Source: Leisingera sp. ANG-M1
Lineage (GTDB): Bacteria > Pseudomonadota > Alphaproteobacteria > Rhodobacterales > Rhodobacteraceae
NCBI RefSeq assembly: GCF_000813745.1
Contig: NZ_JWLC01000006.1
Coordinates: 186,001-250,000 of the forward strand
DNA: 64,000 nucleotides
Reading direction: 5' to 3'
Within the stretch, counting starts at the first letter, position 1; each line of letters starts with the position of its first letter. The translations under genes and the position numbers were made by a program. Under the pieces are notes generated by a model. That model was given only the letters and a program-made list of their open reading frames with translations, searched no databases and was not told the DNA's origin. Shown in pieces: positions 1 to 9,229 of the stretch.

Positions 1-1
1 C

Positions 2-1708
2 ACCGAGCCGCTCTATCTGGAACGCTACGGGTTCATTTCCGCACCTGCCAGCGAGGAGAACCCGGACGCCCTCCCCATCGGGTTTGCCGCCACCCCGTTC
101 CAAAACCTGGCTGGACTGCCCGAAACCGCAACCGCCGTGGGCTTCACCTGCGCCGCATGCCATACTGGCCGCTTTTCCTACGAAGGCACCGAGTACATTG
201 TCGAAGGCGGCCCGGCAGTCACTGATCTGCAGCAGTTCTCCAAGGGCCTGGGTGCGGCGCTCGGACAGACCTTGCTGTCCGCCAAACTGCCCCTGCCGAA
301 CCGGCGGTTCGACCGTTTCGCCCGCAAAGTTCTGGGCGAGGCTTACAGCCAGGCCGCCAAGCAGTCTCTGGCAGCAAACCTGGAATCGGTGCTGAAGGCA
401 GGCGCCAAAGCTTCAGATGTGATTGAGGTGACCGAAGGCTATGGCCGTCTGGACGCGCTGAACCGGATCGGCAATCAGGTCTTCTCGAAAAACACCGGCC
501 GCCGGGAAAATTACACCCCGATCAACGCGCCGGTGAACTATCCGCATATCTGGACCGCCTCCTGGTTCGACTGGGTGCAGTACGACGGCTCGATTATGCA
601 GCCGCTGGTGCGCAACGCCGGCGAAGCCATGGGCGTGCATGCCGCAGTCAACACAACCGCGCCGCTGGATGAAGGCAGGTTCTCTTCTTCGATCCCGGTG
701 CGCAACCTCGCCTGGATCGAGGAGAGCCTGGCCGGCCGCACCCCGCCCTATGAAGCGAAGAAGTTCGGAGGCCTGCTGGCGCCGGCATGGCCGGACAGCC
801 TGCCTGCCATCAACCAGACTCTGGCCGGCGAAGGTGCGGTGCTCTATGCCCAGCTCTGCTCCGGCTGCCACTTGCCCGCGCTCAATACGGAAGCGATCTG
901 GAGCGGCAGCTATTTCCGCAAGATCAGCTATCCGGAAAGGGGGCAGGACAAGCAGACGGACGGCGCCTACCTGGCTCTCAAAATCCTGCGGCAAGAGGAG
1001 ATCGGCACCGACCCGGCGCAAGGCGCAGTACTGGCCGAACGCACTGTCAACACCGCCGGGGACGTAGCGGCAGAGGCTACAGGGATGGGCATCAGCGCCA
1101 CTGTCTGCACCACGCCGCCACAGCTGCCCGAACAGGTTCAAGGCGCAGATGGCTATGCCGCAGCAGGCGCCGAACGCAAGGAAGGCGGGCTGATTGAGAC
1201 CGATGTGCGTGACGGTCCAATGGTGAACTTTGCCCTAGCACTTGGCGCCATAGTGGAGCAGGTGAACGGCACCTGGTTCGCGGCAAACAACATCCCCAAG
1301 GGCGCGCAGGCCGCATTTGAGGGCGAACGCCCCAACTGCCTGCAAGCCGGCGCCGGCTACAAGGCGCGGCCGTTGAACGGGGTCTGGGCCACCGCCCCCT
1401 TCCTGCACAATGGCTCAGTCCCGACATTGGACGCGCTGCTGCGCCCCGCCGCCGAGCGGCCGCGGTATGTGCAGCTGGGCGATCCGGCCTTTGACCCGGT
1501 CAAGGTCGGGCTGGTGCAACCGGAGCTGAACGGCAGCCAGCCGCTGTACAAGGACGGCTACTTCATCCTCGACACCGCCAAGAACGGCAACCGCAACACC
1601 GGCCATTCCTTTGAGGGCCAGGCCGGGGAATACGGCGACGGCGTGGTTGGACGGGCTCTGACCGACCAGGAGCGGGCAGCGCTGATCGAGTATCTGAAAA
1701 CGCTGTAA
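2..1708 (+). CDS. di-haem cytochrome c, RoxA/cytochrome-c-peroxidase-like (5' partial)
   Basis: The reading frame is already open at the left edge, so the start and any signal peptide lie outside; 568 residues are visible. There are two c-type haem motifs: CAACH at visible residues 50-54 and CSGCH at 286-290. The C-terminal block WATAPFLHNGSVPTL followed by FDPVKVG is typical of the di-haem peroxidase superfamily, and its length and spacing resemble RoxA-like members more than the roughly 330-residue bacterial CcpA. A periplasmic redox role is likely; the substrate cannot be read from sequence. It is convergent with the next gene. Confidence 0.8.
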   Translation, partial: TEPLYLERYGFISAPASEENPDALPIGFAATPFQNLAGLPETATAVGFTCAACHTGRFSYEGTEYIVEGGPAVTDLQQFSKGLGAALGQTLLSAKLPLPNRRFDRFARKVLGEAYSQAAKQSLAANLESVLKAGAKASDVIEVTEGYGRLDALNRIGNQVFSKNTGRRENYTPINAPVNYPHIWTASWFDWVQYDGSIMQPLVRNAGEAMGVHAAVNTTAPLDEGRFSSSIPVRNLAWIEESLAGRTPPYEAKKFGGLLAPAWPDSLPAINQTLAGEGAVLYAQLCSGCHLPALNTEAIWSGSYFRKISYPERGQDKQTDGAYLALKILRQEEIGTDPAQGAVLAERTVNTAGDVAAEATGMGISATVCTTPPQLPEQVQGADGYAAAGAERKEGGLIETDVRDGPMVNFALALGAIVEQVNGTWFAANNIPKGAQAAFEGERPNCLQAGAGYKARPLNGVWATAPFLHNGSVPTLDALLRPAAERPRYVQLGDPAFDPVKVGLVQPELNGSQPLYKDGYFILDTAKNGNRNTGHSFEGQAGEYGDGVVGRALTDQERAALIEYLKTL

Positions 1709-1735
1709 CCGGTCTGCCGCGCCGCCACGGTTTGA

Positions 1736-1762
1736 GCCAGGGCTGTCTGCAACGGCCCTGGC
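1736..1762. terminator. hairpin between convergent genes
   Basis: Arms GCCAGGGC (1736-1743) and GCCCTGGC (1755-1762) pair perfectly around an 11-nt loop, between the stop of the cytochrome gene and the stop of the DnaB-like gene. No clear T-run follows on either strand, so the terminator role is weak. Confidence 0.3.
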
Positions 1763-1773
1763 CGGCTGCAGGG

Positions 1774-2484
1774 TCAGCTCCGGGATTCCACCCGGATCTC
1801 ACCATCCTGCAGAAAACAGGCCGTGCCGAACAGCGAGACATCCAGCGGGTCCGGCAGCCTCAGGTCATTAAACCCTGGCATTTTTGATCCGCTGCTGTCG
1901 AAGGCACGGGTGATTTGCGACAGCAGGGCAATCACTGTCCCCGACTGCCGGGAATAGGCGTGCAAAGCTGCGACCTGCACCGCCAGTTCCGGCCTGCTGC
2001 GCGGCTGGTCCAGGATCTGCAGATAATCCACCACGGCGACCGCACCGGAGCCCATGCCGTTCAGGCCGGCGATGATGTGATCCGCACAGATCTCCTCGGT
2101 GGCATCCACCTGAACCCTGGCCACCTCCTCCGGCGTGCCGCCAAGCCGGGCCAGCCATTCCCGGGTCTGCGCTGCCGTGTACTCCAGGGTGAAGAACGCA
2201 GCCGGGCGCCCTGCCCTGACGGCCTCCAGCAGCAGCTCAAGCCCCAGCACGGTCTTTCCCTGGCCAGGCCGGGCGGCCAGCAGCGCCAGGCTGCCGGGCG
2301 CCAGCCCGTTCAGAAGCTTGCCGGCCCTGGACACCGGTTCTGCCGCCGAGGCCAGATGACTCCAGTTCTGAAATCCTTCACGGCGGGCAATCCGGTCCAG
2401 TGCTGCATGCAATGGGATCCCCGCCTCGGACGCCAGCGCCTTGGCGTGCCGTTTCAGGCGGAAAACAGGGGTTGTCAGTCTCAT
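1774..2484 (-). CDS. small DnaB-like RecA-fold ATPase
   Basis: 236 residues. Walker A is ARPGQGKT at 71-78, and a Walker-B-like strand VVDYLQI lies at 151-157. LLSQITRAF near 185 corresponds to the DnaB 'LSQLSR' motif. It resembles the C-terminal RecA-like domain of the replicative helicase, but the DnaB N-terminal domain and linker are missing and replaced by about 50 residues containing LDRIARREGFQNWSHL. It is about half the length of DnaB, so it is unlikely to be the replicative helicase. The ATG is preceded by an AGGAGG Shine-Dalgarno. ATPase activity is inferred; the cellular role is unknown. Confidence 0.65.
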   Translation of the reverse strand: MRLTTPVFRLKRHAKALASEAGIPLHAALDRIARREGFQNWSHLASAAEPVSRAGKLLNGLAPGSLALLAARPGQGKTVLGLELLLEAVRAGRPAAFFTLEYTAAQTREWLARLGGTPEEVARVQVDATEEICADHIIAGLNGMGSGAVAVVDYLQILDQPRSRPELAVQVAALHAYSRQSGTVIALLSQITRAFDSSGSKMPGFNDLRLPDPLDVSLFGTACFLQDGEIRVESRS

Positions 2485-2662
2485 ACGAGAACCTCCTCAA
2501 CCGGGCCGAAACCGCAATCCCTCCTGATGCGCTGCCCGGAAAAAGCAGGTTCAAAAATCGTACACCCCGCATGCCGTTTACTTCCCCAACCGGGAGGGCG
2601 GAGGCCCGGGCCAGGCCTTTGCCCCAGAACTAAGACAGCCCAACCGGTTTCACAAGCCTTGT

Positions 2663-3481
2663 TCAGCCGCCGGTTCGGGCGGCTGCCAGGGTAAAGCACA
2701 TCGGCAGCTGCGCCCGCTGGTTTTCGTAGATATCAAAGCAGGTCTCGCGGTTGGAATGCGGATGCTCCTCCAGCCAGGTGACAGTCAATCCGGCCCGGAT
2801 CAGCCCCATGATGATATCGCTCATCTTGTGAATGTACCAAAAGGAGGGCGGTGCTGCCTGTTTGGTGCCGCCGTCGTAAGTGATCGCATATTCCTCGACC
2901 GAAGGCCCGTCCTCGAAATAGGAATAGGCCGGCAGATAGGGCTGCTCCGCTGCCGGCTCGAACATCTCCAGCATGGGGTGGGTTTCATAGATCACCAGCC
3001 GGCCGCCCGGGCGCAGCAGCCCTGCAACCGCCTGGAAGAACCGGTCCAGATCCGGCATCCAGCCCAGCACTCCGATTGTGATCACAGCAAAGTCGAAGTC
3101 GCGCCGGATGCCCTGCGGCAGCGCATAGATGTCGGCCTGCAGAAAGGCGCAGTCCGACCCGGCGATGCCTTTCAGGATCTCCGCCTGTTTCAGGAACTCC
3201 TCCGACTGGTCGATCCCCAGGCAGCGCTCTGCGCCGAACGCGGCCAGCGACAGCGTCTCGCGCCCGTTGTTGCAGCCGATCTGCACCCCGGACAGGCCTT
3301 GCAGCTCCAGCCGGTCCAGCGTCCGTGTCATCGTGGCGTCGAATGTTGAAAACCCGGGCGCCGCAAAGCCAGCCGTCAGTTCCTTCCACCGGGCACTGTC
3401 CTGGTGCAGCCGGGCTGACGCGTCCCAGGCCAGCCGGTTGGCGGCCACTGCCTGTTTCAATCCGATGCGGCTGCTGCTCAT
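2663..3481 (-). CDS. class I SAM-dependent methyltransferase
   Basis: 272 residues from ATG at 3481, which has GGGAG about 8 nt upstream. The glycine-rich motif I is VQIGCNNGRET (66-76), the acidic end of strand 2 is D91 and a motif-III-like QADIYALP follows at 115-122. LLRPGGRLVIYETHPM (155-170) is the usual post-motif strand. The family methylates small molecules or proteins; the EThP/HPM segment and the C-terminal YDGGT...FWYIHKMSDII are seen in uncharacterised 'methyltransferase domain' proteins. The substrate is unknown. It lies downstream of the transglutaminase gene in the same direction. Confidence 0.75.
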   Translation of the reverse strand: MSSSRIGLKQAVAANRLAWDASARLHQDSARWKELTAGFAAPGFSTFDATMTRTLDRLELQGLSGVQIGCNNGRETLSLAAFGAERCLGIDQSEEFLKQAEILKGIAGSDCAFLQADIYALPQGIRRDFDFAVITIGVLGWMPDLDRFFQAVAGLLRPGGRLVIYETHPMLEMFEPAAEQPYLPAYSYFEDGPSVEEYAITYDGGTKQAAPPSFWYIHKMSDIIMGLIRAGLTVTWLEEHPHSNRETCFDIYENQRAQLPMCFTLAAARTGG

Positions 3482-3547
3482 GACGCGTCTCCCGATTACC
3501 TTAACCAAAACATGGGAACGTTGCCGCAAACCACAGCCGCACTCAAT

Positions 3548-3601
3548 CCGGAATTGCATTCCGGTACCCGGGCCTCCCCCCCCGCGGCGCCCGGGTACCG
3601 G
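3548..3601. repeat. two overlapping perfect inverted repeats
   Basis: CCGGAAT-TGC-ATTCCGG (3548-3564) is a perfect hairpin. It shares its last four bases with a second inverted repeat whose 13-nt arms are CCGGTACCCGGGC (3561-3573) and its exact complement (3589-3601). The structures would compete for 3561-3564. They sit directly after the transglutaminase stop codon (minus strand) and upstream of the methyltransferase, so they could act as a processing or termination structure. No T-run was seen. Confidence 0.55.
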
Positions 3602-3602
3602 A

Positions 3603-4394
3603 TCACCGCTGCACAGACATCCGCTGCCGGGCATAGACCTGGCCTTCGAATTGCGGCTCGAGAGTCCGCGCGCCGCCCGGAATGACCGGCACCCGCCCGC
3701 GCCGGATCGCCGCGACCCGCCGGTTCATCCAAGGCCTCAGCCCATAGCGGTAGAGCAGCCCCCGCACCCCGGACAGATCCTGCCGGTATTGCGCAAAGAA
3801 ATCATCCGGCGCCGCAAAGACCCCAAGATCCGCGTTGATCCCAGTCTTCTGAATATAGGTATCCGTGCCGCGCCAGCCGACCTGCGGCGCCTGCAGGCAA
3901 TCGGTGCCCGCGCCATAGGCACAAAGCGACCTGCGGCCCGGGAAGGCTGCCTGCAGCGACGCCAGAACCGCATCGTCCAGGATGAACCCCTCAAGATTCA
4001 CCCAGGCACCGTTGAACTCCGCCTCCACCCAGGAATGCAGGATGTTTTCCGGTGCCATCCAATAGGCCGCCTCGGGCACTACCCCGCGCTGCAGGCTCTT
4101 GTGGATGGTGAAACCGTGCAGCCGGCAGGCAATCCCCAAGCCCCGCAGCAACGCCATCAGCAGCACCGCCTTGGTGTTGCACTGTCCATAGCCGTCTGCC
4201 AGCACCTGCGAAGCCTTTAGCGTATCGCTGGCATTGTAGCCAAAGCGGATTTCATTGCGGACGAAGCCGTAGGCCGCACCTATCCGCTGCTCCAGCGGCA
4301 GCTGCTGCCAGCCGCGCTCCGCAATCAGCGCGGCGATGGCCGGGGATTTGAAATCCAGCATGCCGGTTTCAGACAGGAGTTCGGATCGGGTCAT
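3603..4394 (-). CDS. transglutaminase-like domain protein
   Basis: 263 residues from ATG at 4394, which has AGAGGTGAG upstream; an in-frame GTG at 4403 would add three residues. The transglutaminase-core signature is present: C72 in DGYGQCNTKAVLL, then H120 in ENILHSWVEAEFNGAWVNLE, with an acidic residue around 140 (FILDD) as probable third member. These proteins are usually cysteine peptidases or amidases rather than true cross-linkers. The C-terminal half is basic (RPWMNRRVAAIRRGR) and unassigned. No signal peptide is visible, so it is probably cytoplasmic. Confidence 0.72.
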   Translation of the reverse strand: MTRSELLSETGMLDFKSPAIAALIAERGWQQLPLEQRIGAAYGFVRNEIRFGYNASDTLKASQVLADGYGQCNTKAVLLMALLRGLGIACRLHGFTIHKSLQRGVVPEAAYWMAPENILHSWVEAEFNGAWVNLEGFILDDAVLASLQAAFPGRRSLCAYGAGTDCLQAPQVGWRGTDTYIQKTGINADLGVFAAPDDFFAQYRQDLSGVRGLLYRYGLRPWMNRRVAAIRRGRVPVIPGGARTLEPQFEGQVYARQRMSVQR

Positions 4395-4510
4395 GGGACT
4401 CACCTCTGTTAGCGTCCCTGCCTTGCAAAATCTCCAGTCTCTATAGGCTCAAGACAGAAAATCGCACTGCCGCTCTTTTCCTGAGCGGCCCGCAGACAGC
4501 CCCAAAATAA

Positions 4511-4540
4511 AAAGGGCCGCCCGCGGGCAGCCCTTTCCAG
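4511..4540 (-). terminator. terminator of the cco operon
   Basis: A 13-bp stem with one G-U pair (4511-4523 with 4524-4536) is followed on the minus strand by CCCTTTTTATTTT. It lies 20-50 nt after the ccoP stop codon, as expected for the end of ccoNOQP. Confidence 0.75.
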
Positions 4541-4558
4541 TCCTGTGTCATGCCCGGC

Positions 4559-5428
4559 TTACTCGCCGCCGCCCAGCTGGTGGACATAGGCGGAAACCGC
4601 ACGGATCTGCGCCTCGGTCAGGCGGGTATTCCAGGCCGGCATCACACCATAGCGCGAGTTGCTGACGGTCTCGGTCAAGGTCGCGTAGTCGCCGCCGTAG
4701 AGCCAGATCGCATCGGCCAGGTTCGGCGCGCCCTGCGAGCGGTCGCCGGTGCCGTCATCGGCGTGGCAGGAGGCGCAGTTTTCGGCAAAGACAACCGAAC
4801 CCGCTTCCACTTGGGATGCATCCTGCGCCTCGCCCGACAGCGACATCACGAAGTTCACCACTTGGGAGATTTCTTCCCGCTCCAACAGCTCGTCGCGGCC
4901 AAAGGCAGGCATCTCGGAGTAGCGCGCATCGTCGCTGTCCTCGTTGCGGATACCATGGGCGACGGTGGCGTGGATGTCCTCCACCGAACCGCCCCAGAGC
5001 CAGTCGTCGTCCAGCAGGTTCGGATAGCCCTTGGCGCCGGCCGCACCAGACCCGTGGCACTGGGCGCACCAGGTCTTGAACACGGCGTCGCCTGCGGAGA
5101 CCGCATAGGAGTTCAGCTCGGGATCCGCCGCAATAGCGGTCAGTTCCGTTGCCTCCAGCTTGGCGTTAATCGGCGCGTTGGCTTCTTCCACAGCAGTGAT
5201 CTCAGCCGCCACGTCTCCTCGGGTCGACCAGCCCAGGATGCCCGCCGTTGCCGAATTGACCAGCGGCCAAGCCGGATAGGCGATGGTATAAAGAACACCC
5301 CATATGATGGTGGCGTAGAAGGTCCACAGCCACCAGCGGGGCATCGGGTTGTCGAATTCCTCGATCCCGTCCCACTCGTGACCGGTGGTGTTCGGATCGC
5401 CCTCGAACTTTTGCGATTTCTTGCTCAT
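4559..5428 (-). CDS. ccoP: cbb3-type cytochrome c oxidase, subunit III (di-haem c)
   Basis: 289 residues. An N-terminal [17 protein letters not shown] precedes one membrane span (about 32-55), the standard CcoP start. Two cytochrome-c modules follow with haem motifs CAQCH (121-125) and CASCH (218-222). It passes electrons from soluble or membrane cytochrome c to CcoO/CcoN at the periplasmic face. Its ATG overlaps the ccoQ stop (ATGA), and it is the last gene of ccoNOQP. No ccoGHIS maturation genes follow: the next gene downstream is the transglutaminase-like one. Confidence 0.97.
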   Translation of the reverse strand: MSKKSQKFEGDPNTTGHEWDGIEEFDNPMPRWWLWTFYATIIWGVLYTIAYPAWPLVNSATAGILGWSTRGDVAAEITAVEEANAPINAKLEATELTAIAADPELNSYAVSAGDAVFKTWCAQCHGSGAAGAKGYPNLLDDDWLWGGSVEDIHATVAHGIRNEDSDDARYSEMPAFGRDELLEREEISQVVNFVMSLSGEAQDASQVEAGSVVFAENCASCHADDGTGDRSQGAPNLADAIWLYGGDYATLTETVSNSRYGVMPAWNTRLTEAQIRAVSAYVHQLGGGE

Positions 5429-5610
5429 GGCCTCGCCTCCTTAGTCGCGGCGGGTTTGTCTGCATGGCGGAACGGGATGTTCGCGGTGTCCTCGTAAGCT
5501 TTGGTGCTGCCCGGGCGGAACGCCCAGACAATGATCCCAACGAAGACGGTGAACAGGAACAGCAGCATCCAGCTGTCTGCGAATTCCCTCAGGAGCGTAT
5601 AGAGTTCCAT
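5425..5610 (-). CDS. ccoQ: cbb3-type cytochrome oxidase small subunit
   Basis: 61 residues with a single transmembrane segment ([16 protein letters not shown], about 17-32) followed by a charged tail; this is the CcoQ/FixQ pattern. It lies between ccoO and ccoP, overlapping ccoP by four bases. CcoQ stabilises the core complex and, in Rhodobacter, has been linked to redox signalling from the oxidase. A short purine-rich Shine-Dalgarno (GGAGGGAGAGG) precedes the ATG. Confidence 0.93.
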   Translation of the reverse strand: MELYTLLREFADSWMLLFLFTVFVGIIVWAFRPGSTKAYEDTANIPFRHADKPAATKEARP

Positions 5611-5621
5611 CCTCTCCCTCC

Positions 5622-6350
5622 TTAGCGGCTTGCGTCCGGGGTGAAGGTCGAGAAGTCGACCAGCGTGCCCAGCATCTGCAGATAGGCGATCAGCGCGTCG
5701 GCCTCGGAAACACCCGGCTGGCCGTCGAAGTTGCGCACGTTGACCTTCTCGCCATAGCGCTCCAGCAGCCCGTCATAGTCGCTGTCCGGATCGGCCTGGG
5801 CGCGGAAGTCGCGCTGCGCCTGTTCGACCATCTCGTCGCTGTAGGGGGTGCCCAGCAGCGCATTGGTGGCCATGATCTCGCCGATGTATTTGCCGTCGAT
5901 CTTCTTCTCTTCGAGGAAGCCGTATTTCGGCATCACCGATTCCGGCACCACGGCCTGCGGGTCGCGCAGGTGGTCGACGTGCCACTCATCCGAGTAGCGG
6001 CCGCCGACGCGGGCCAGGTCCGGCCCGGTCCGCTTGGAGCCCCACTGGAACGGGCGGTCGTACATCGACTCTGCCGCCAGCGAGTAGTGGCCGTAGCGTT
6101 CGACCTCGTCACGCATCGGACGGATCATCTGGCTGTGGCAGACATAGCAGCCTTCCCGGATGTAGACCTCGCGGCCCGCCAGTTCGAGCGGGGTGTAGGG
6201 ACGCATGCCCTCCACCTCCTCGATGGTGTTTTCCAGGTAGAACAGCGGTGCGATCTGCACCAGCCCGCCGATGGTCACGACCAGGAAACTGCAGATCAGC
6301 AGGAGGGTCGCGTTGGTCTCGAGGATTTTATGTTTGTCGAGAATTGCCAT
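5622..6350 (-). CDS. ccoO: cbb3-type cytochrome c oxidase, subunit II (mono-haem c)
   Basis: 242 residues. An N-terminal anchor helix (about 14-36) is followed by the haem-c site CYVCH at 68-72 in the family context [20 protein letters not shown]. The conserved 'SVMPKYGFL' block supplies the axial methionine region. Full length for CcoO. It sits 14 nt downstream of ccoN and 11 nt upstream of ccoQ, so it is translated from the same transcript. Confidence 0.97.
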   Translation of the reverse strand: MAILDKHKILETNATLLLICSFLVVTIGGLVQIAPLFYLENTIEEVEGMRPYTPLELAGREVYIREGCYVCHSQMIRPMRDEVERYGHYSLAAESMYDRPFQWGSKRTGPDLARVGGRYSDEWHVDHLRDPQAVVPESVMPKYGFLEEKKIDGKYIGEIMATNALLGTPYSDEMVEQAQRDFRAQADPDSDYDGLLERYGEKVNVRNFDGQPGVSEADALIAYLQMLGTLVDFSTFTPDASR

Positions 6351-6364
6351 CTCACCGGCCCTCC

Positions 6365-7975
6365 TTATTCAGCCGGGACCTGGACCGACAGGCTGGCCTC
6401 TTTGGCCGGGGCCCGGCGGACGGTCATCCACAGGTTGTAGCACATGATGATGGAGCCTGCGAGGAACATGACCCCGCCCAGTCCGCGCACCACATACATC
6501 GGGAACTTCGCTGCCACGGTGTCGGCAAAGGAGTTCACCAGGAAGCCGTTGGCGTCCACTTCGCGCCACATCAGACCTTCCATGATACCGGTCACCCACA
6601 TCGAGGCGGCGTAGAGCACGATACCGATGGTGGCGAGCCAGAAGTGCCAGGACACCAGGCTGAGGCTATAGAGACGCTCACGCTTCCACAGCACCGGAAC
6701 AAGGTAGTACAGCGCGCCAAAGGTGATCATGCCGTTCCAGCCGAGCGCGCCGGAGTGCACGTGGCCGATGGTCCAGTCAGTGTAGTGCGACAGCGAGTTC
6801 ACCGCGCGGATCGACATCATCGGGCCTTCAAAGGTGGACATGCCGTAGAAGCCGACGGAGATCACCATCATCCGGATCACCGGGTCGGTGCGCAGCTTGT
6901 CCCAGGCGCCCGACAGGGTCATCAGGCCATTGATCATGCCGCCCCAGGAAGGCATCCACAGGATCACCGAGAACACCATGCCGAGGGTCGAGGCCCAGTC
7001 AGGCAGCGCGGTGTAGTGCAGGTGGTGGGGGCCCGCCCAGATATACAGGAAGATCAGCGCCCAGAAGTGGATGATCGACAGCTTGTAGGAGAAGACGGGA
7101 CGCTCGGCCTGCTTCGGGATGAAGTAATACATCATGCCCAGGAAGCCTGCAGTCAGGAAGAAGCCCACGGCGTTGTGGCCGTACCACCACTGAACCATCG
7201 CATCCTGCACACCCGGCCAGACGATCACGGACTTGGAACCCCAAATCGAGACCGGAATGGTCGCGTTGTTGACCACATGCAGCATCGCCACGGTGACGAT
7301 GAACGCCAGGTAGAACCAGTTCGCCACGTAGATGTGCGGCTCTTTACGCTTGATGATGGTGCCCAGGAACACCGCCAGATAAGCGACCCAGACGATGGTC
7401 AGCCACAGGTCAACGTACCACTCGGGTTCCGCGTATTCCTTGGACTGGGTGCCGCCGAGCAAATAGCCGGTTGCCGCCAGCACGATGAACAGCTGATAGC
7501 CCCAGAACACGAACCACGCCAGGTTACCGCCCCAGAGACGCGCGGCCGAGGTCCGCTGCACCACGTAGAAGGAGGTCGCCAGCAGCGCGTTGCCGCCAAA
7601 GGCGAAGATCACCGCAGACGTGTGCAGCGGGCGCAGGCGGCCGAAATTGGCAAAGCCTTGCGCCCAGTCGAAGTTCAGCGCCGGAAAGGCCAGCTGGAAC
7701 GCAATGAAGGTCCCGGCCAGGAACCCGACCACGCCCCAGAAGGCGGTTGCAATTGCACCAGCGCGCACGACGCTGTCGAAATACTCGTTTTCCACCCCGG
7801 CGACGGCCTTTTTCGGCTCGTCAGTGTGGCGCAAAGTATAGAGGAACAGCCCGCCGGCCACGATCATCACGATGACCGCATGCACCTGGTAAGCCAGATC
7901 CCGCGCATAATTGGTGCCGATCATCGCAAACAGCGTGACCAGACCAAGCGCTATCAGCTTGATATAGTTAGACAT
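6365..7975 (-). CDS. ccoN: cbb3-type cytochrome c oxidase, catalytic subunit I
   Basis: 536 residues from ATG at 7975 ([11 protein letters not shown]), with AAAGGGA upstream; an in-frame ATG at 7993 is less well placed. It is a twelve-helix haem-copper subunit with the low-spin haem ligand region [19 protein letters not shown]. The CuB/Tyr region [20 protein letters not shown] is followed by [15 protein letters not shown]. It reduces O2 to water at high affinity and pumps protons. First gene of ccoNOQP, with a consensus FNR box 92-105 nt upstream of the start, so induction by low oxygen through FnrL is expected. Confidence 0.97.
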   Translation of the reverse strand: MSNYIKLIALGLVTLFAMIGTNYARDLAYQVHAVIVMIVAGGLFLYTLRHTDEPKKAVAGVENEYFDSVVRAGAIATAFWGVVGFLAGTFIAFQLAFPALNFDWAQGFANFGRLRPLHTSAVIFAFGGNALLATSFYVVQRTSAARLWGGNLAWFVFWGYQLFIVLAATGYLLGGTQSKEYAEPEWYVDLWLTIVWVAYLAVFLGTIIKRKEPHIYVANWFYLAFIVTVAMLHVVNNATIPVSIWGSKSVIVWPGVQDAMVQWWYGHNAVGFFLTAGFLGMMYYFIPKQAERPVFSYKLSIIHFWALIFLYIWAGPHHLHYTALPDWASTLGMVFSVILWMPSWGGMINGLMTLSGAWDKLRTDPVIRMMVISVGFYGMSTFEGPMMSIRAVNSLSHYTDWTIGHVHSGALGWNGMITFGALYYLVPVLWKRERLYSLSLVSWHFWLATIGIVLYAASMWVTGIMEGLMWREVDANGFLVNSFADTVAAKFPMYVVRGLGGVMFLAGSIIMCYNLWMTVRRAPAKEASLSVQVPAE

Positions 7976-8066
7976 CTTGCGTCCCTTTGCCATGCCTGCG
8001 CGAATCCTGAATCGCAGAGGCGTTTTTAGACTGCGCCCTTCATGCAAAAGGCGCCCCGTCGGTGCC

Positions 8067-8080
8067 TTGATCTGCATCAA
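8067..8080. promoter_or_regulatory. FNR/FnrL box between ccoN and the usp gene
   Basis: TTGATCTGCATCAA is an exact match to the FNR consensus TTGAT-N4-ATCAA. It lies 92 nt upstream of the ccoN start and 99 nt upstream of the divergent universal-stress-protein gene, so it could serve either or both. Confidence 0.88.
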
Positions 8081-8178
8081 GACATTTCCGGGCGGTATGT
8101 GACACTTGTTCCCTGCAGTGAAAAACGCCGCGCCGGAGCCATGGGGGCTTGCCGGCGCCGGAAACGCCGGGAGGTGTC

Positions 8179-9018
8179 ATGTCCTACAAGTCCTTGCTTA
8201 CCGTCCTAACGTCTGCGGATTCAGCCAATGCGCCCTTGGCGCAGGTCGCAGCCTTGGCGGAGTCTTTCGGCGCTCACGCCGACGCGCTCTGTCTTGGCGT
8301 CGACCGGACCCAGACCGGCTATTACTACGCCGGTGCCAATGCCCTGGTGCTGCAGGAGACTCTGGCCCGCGCGCAGGAGGAGGCCGAGGAGGTCCAGGCG
8401 CTGGCGGAAGACACCCTGCGGCGCGCGGGTGTGCCCTTTGCCGCCGACAGCGGCATTGCCCAGATCGCCGACCTTGGCCGCCACGTGGCGCGCCAAGCCC
8501 GGTTCTCCGACCTGGTGGTGCTGGGCAAGCCCTATGGGCCGGGCAAGCGCGCGGAAGCCGAGCCGATCGTCGAAGCAGCCCTGTTCGAAGGCCGCGCACC
8601 AGTTCTGGTGGTGCCGGACAAGGCAGAGCCGATGCGGCAGCCGAAAACCGTGCTGGTAGCCTGGAACGAAAGTGTCGAGGCGATGACGGCGATCCGCAAA
8701 GCACTGCCGTTCCTGATTGGCGCCGATCTGGTCCGCATCGCGGTGATCGACCCGCCGCAGCACGGGCCCGAACGGTCCGATCCCGGCGGCCTGCTGGCAC
8801 AGATGCTGGCCCGGCACGGGGTGGCCTGCGAAATTGACGTGCTCAGCAAGACGCTGACCCGGGTGTCGGACATCCTGAACCGCCACGCCACCGACACCTC
8901 GGCCGACTTGATCGTGATGGGCGCCTACGGCCATTCCCGCTTCCGCGAAGCGATCCTGGGCGGCGCCACCCGCAACATGCTGGAACAGGCCGCGGTGCCG
9001 GTGCTGATGGCCCACTGA
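8179..9018 (+). CDS. universal stress protein, tandem UspA domains
   Basis: 279 residues from ATG at 8179, preceded by GGGAGGTGTC. Two Usp-like halves are visible. The C-terminal half begins near KTVLVAWNESVEAM (about 160) and ends with the ATP-binding G-x2-G-x9-G pattern GAYGHSRFREAILGG. The N-terminal half (SYKSLLTVLTSADS) is more degenerate and lacks a clear nucleotide loop. Divergent from ccoN with a shared FNR box, a common arrangement near cbb3 operons; it probably belongs to the low-oxygen response. Confidence 0.88.
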   Translation: MSYKSLLTVLTSADSANAPLAQVAALAESFGAHADALCLGVDRTQTGYYYAGANALVLQETLARAQEEAEEVQALAEDTLRRAGVPFAADSGIAQIADLGRHVARQARFSDLVVLGKPYGPGKRAEAEPIVEAALFEGRAPVLVVPDKAEPMRQPKTVLVAWNESVEAMTAIRKALPFLIGADLVRIAVIDPPQHGPERSDPGGLLAQMLARHGVACEIDVLSKTLTRVSDILNRHATDTSADLIVMGAYGHSRFREAILGGATRNMLEQAAVPVLMAH

Positions 9019-9064
9019 AACGTTGCGCCCGGGCCGCAACCAAGAGCTCCCGCCCGGCCCCGGC

Positions 9065-9183
9065 CATTTGAAAAACGGCCTCTGCCCGTTGGGCCAGGCT
9101 CAGCGCCAAAGGCGCTGAGCCTGGCCCAAGGCCGCCAGCGGATCCGGCAAAGCCGGGCACGCGCGGGCGCGGGAGCCCTCCCG
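9065..9183. repeat. palindromic intergenic repeat, family A copy 1
   Basis: A perfect 19-bp stem (9089-9107 with 9111-9129) closes on a 3-nt loop AAA. It is followed by a conserved flank GGCCGCCAGCGGATCCGGC and a GGGAG/CTCCC ending, and preceded by a CATTTGAAAA segment. The same architecture recurs at 13190-13310. It lies downstream of the usp gene and of the convergent LysR gene. Confidence 0.75.
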
Positions 9184-9229
9184 GGCTTGAATGCCGCTTG
9201 ATCAGTCCAAAGGCATGCCAGCCTGTGTG

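Noticed and set aside
6248-8029. 593-codon open frame on the plus strand opposite ccoO/ccoN
   Set aside because: His/Asp/Gln-rich translation typical of the antisense of a high-GC membrane-protein gene; no Shine-Dalgarno and no family pattern.
8106-8837. 243-codon frame overlapping the universal stress gene on the same strand
   Set aside because: Arg/Gly/Pro-rich out-of-frame reading of the usp gene, whose frame has clear Usp motifs.
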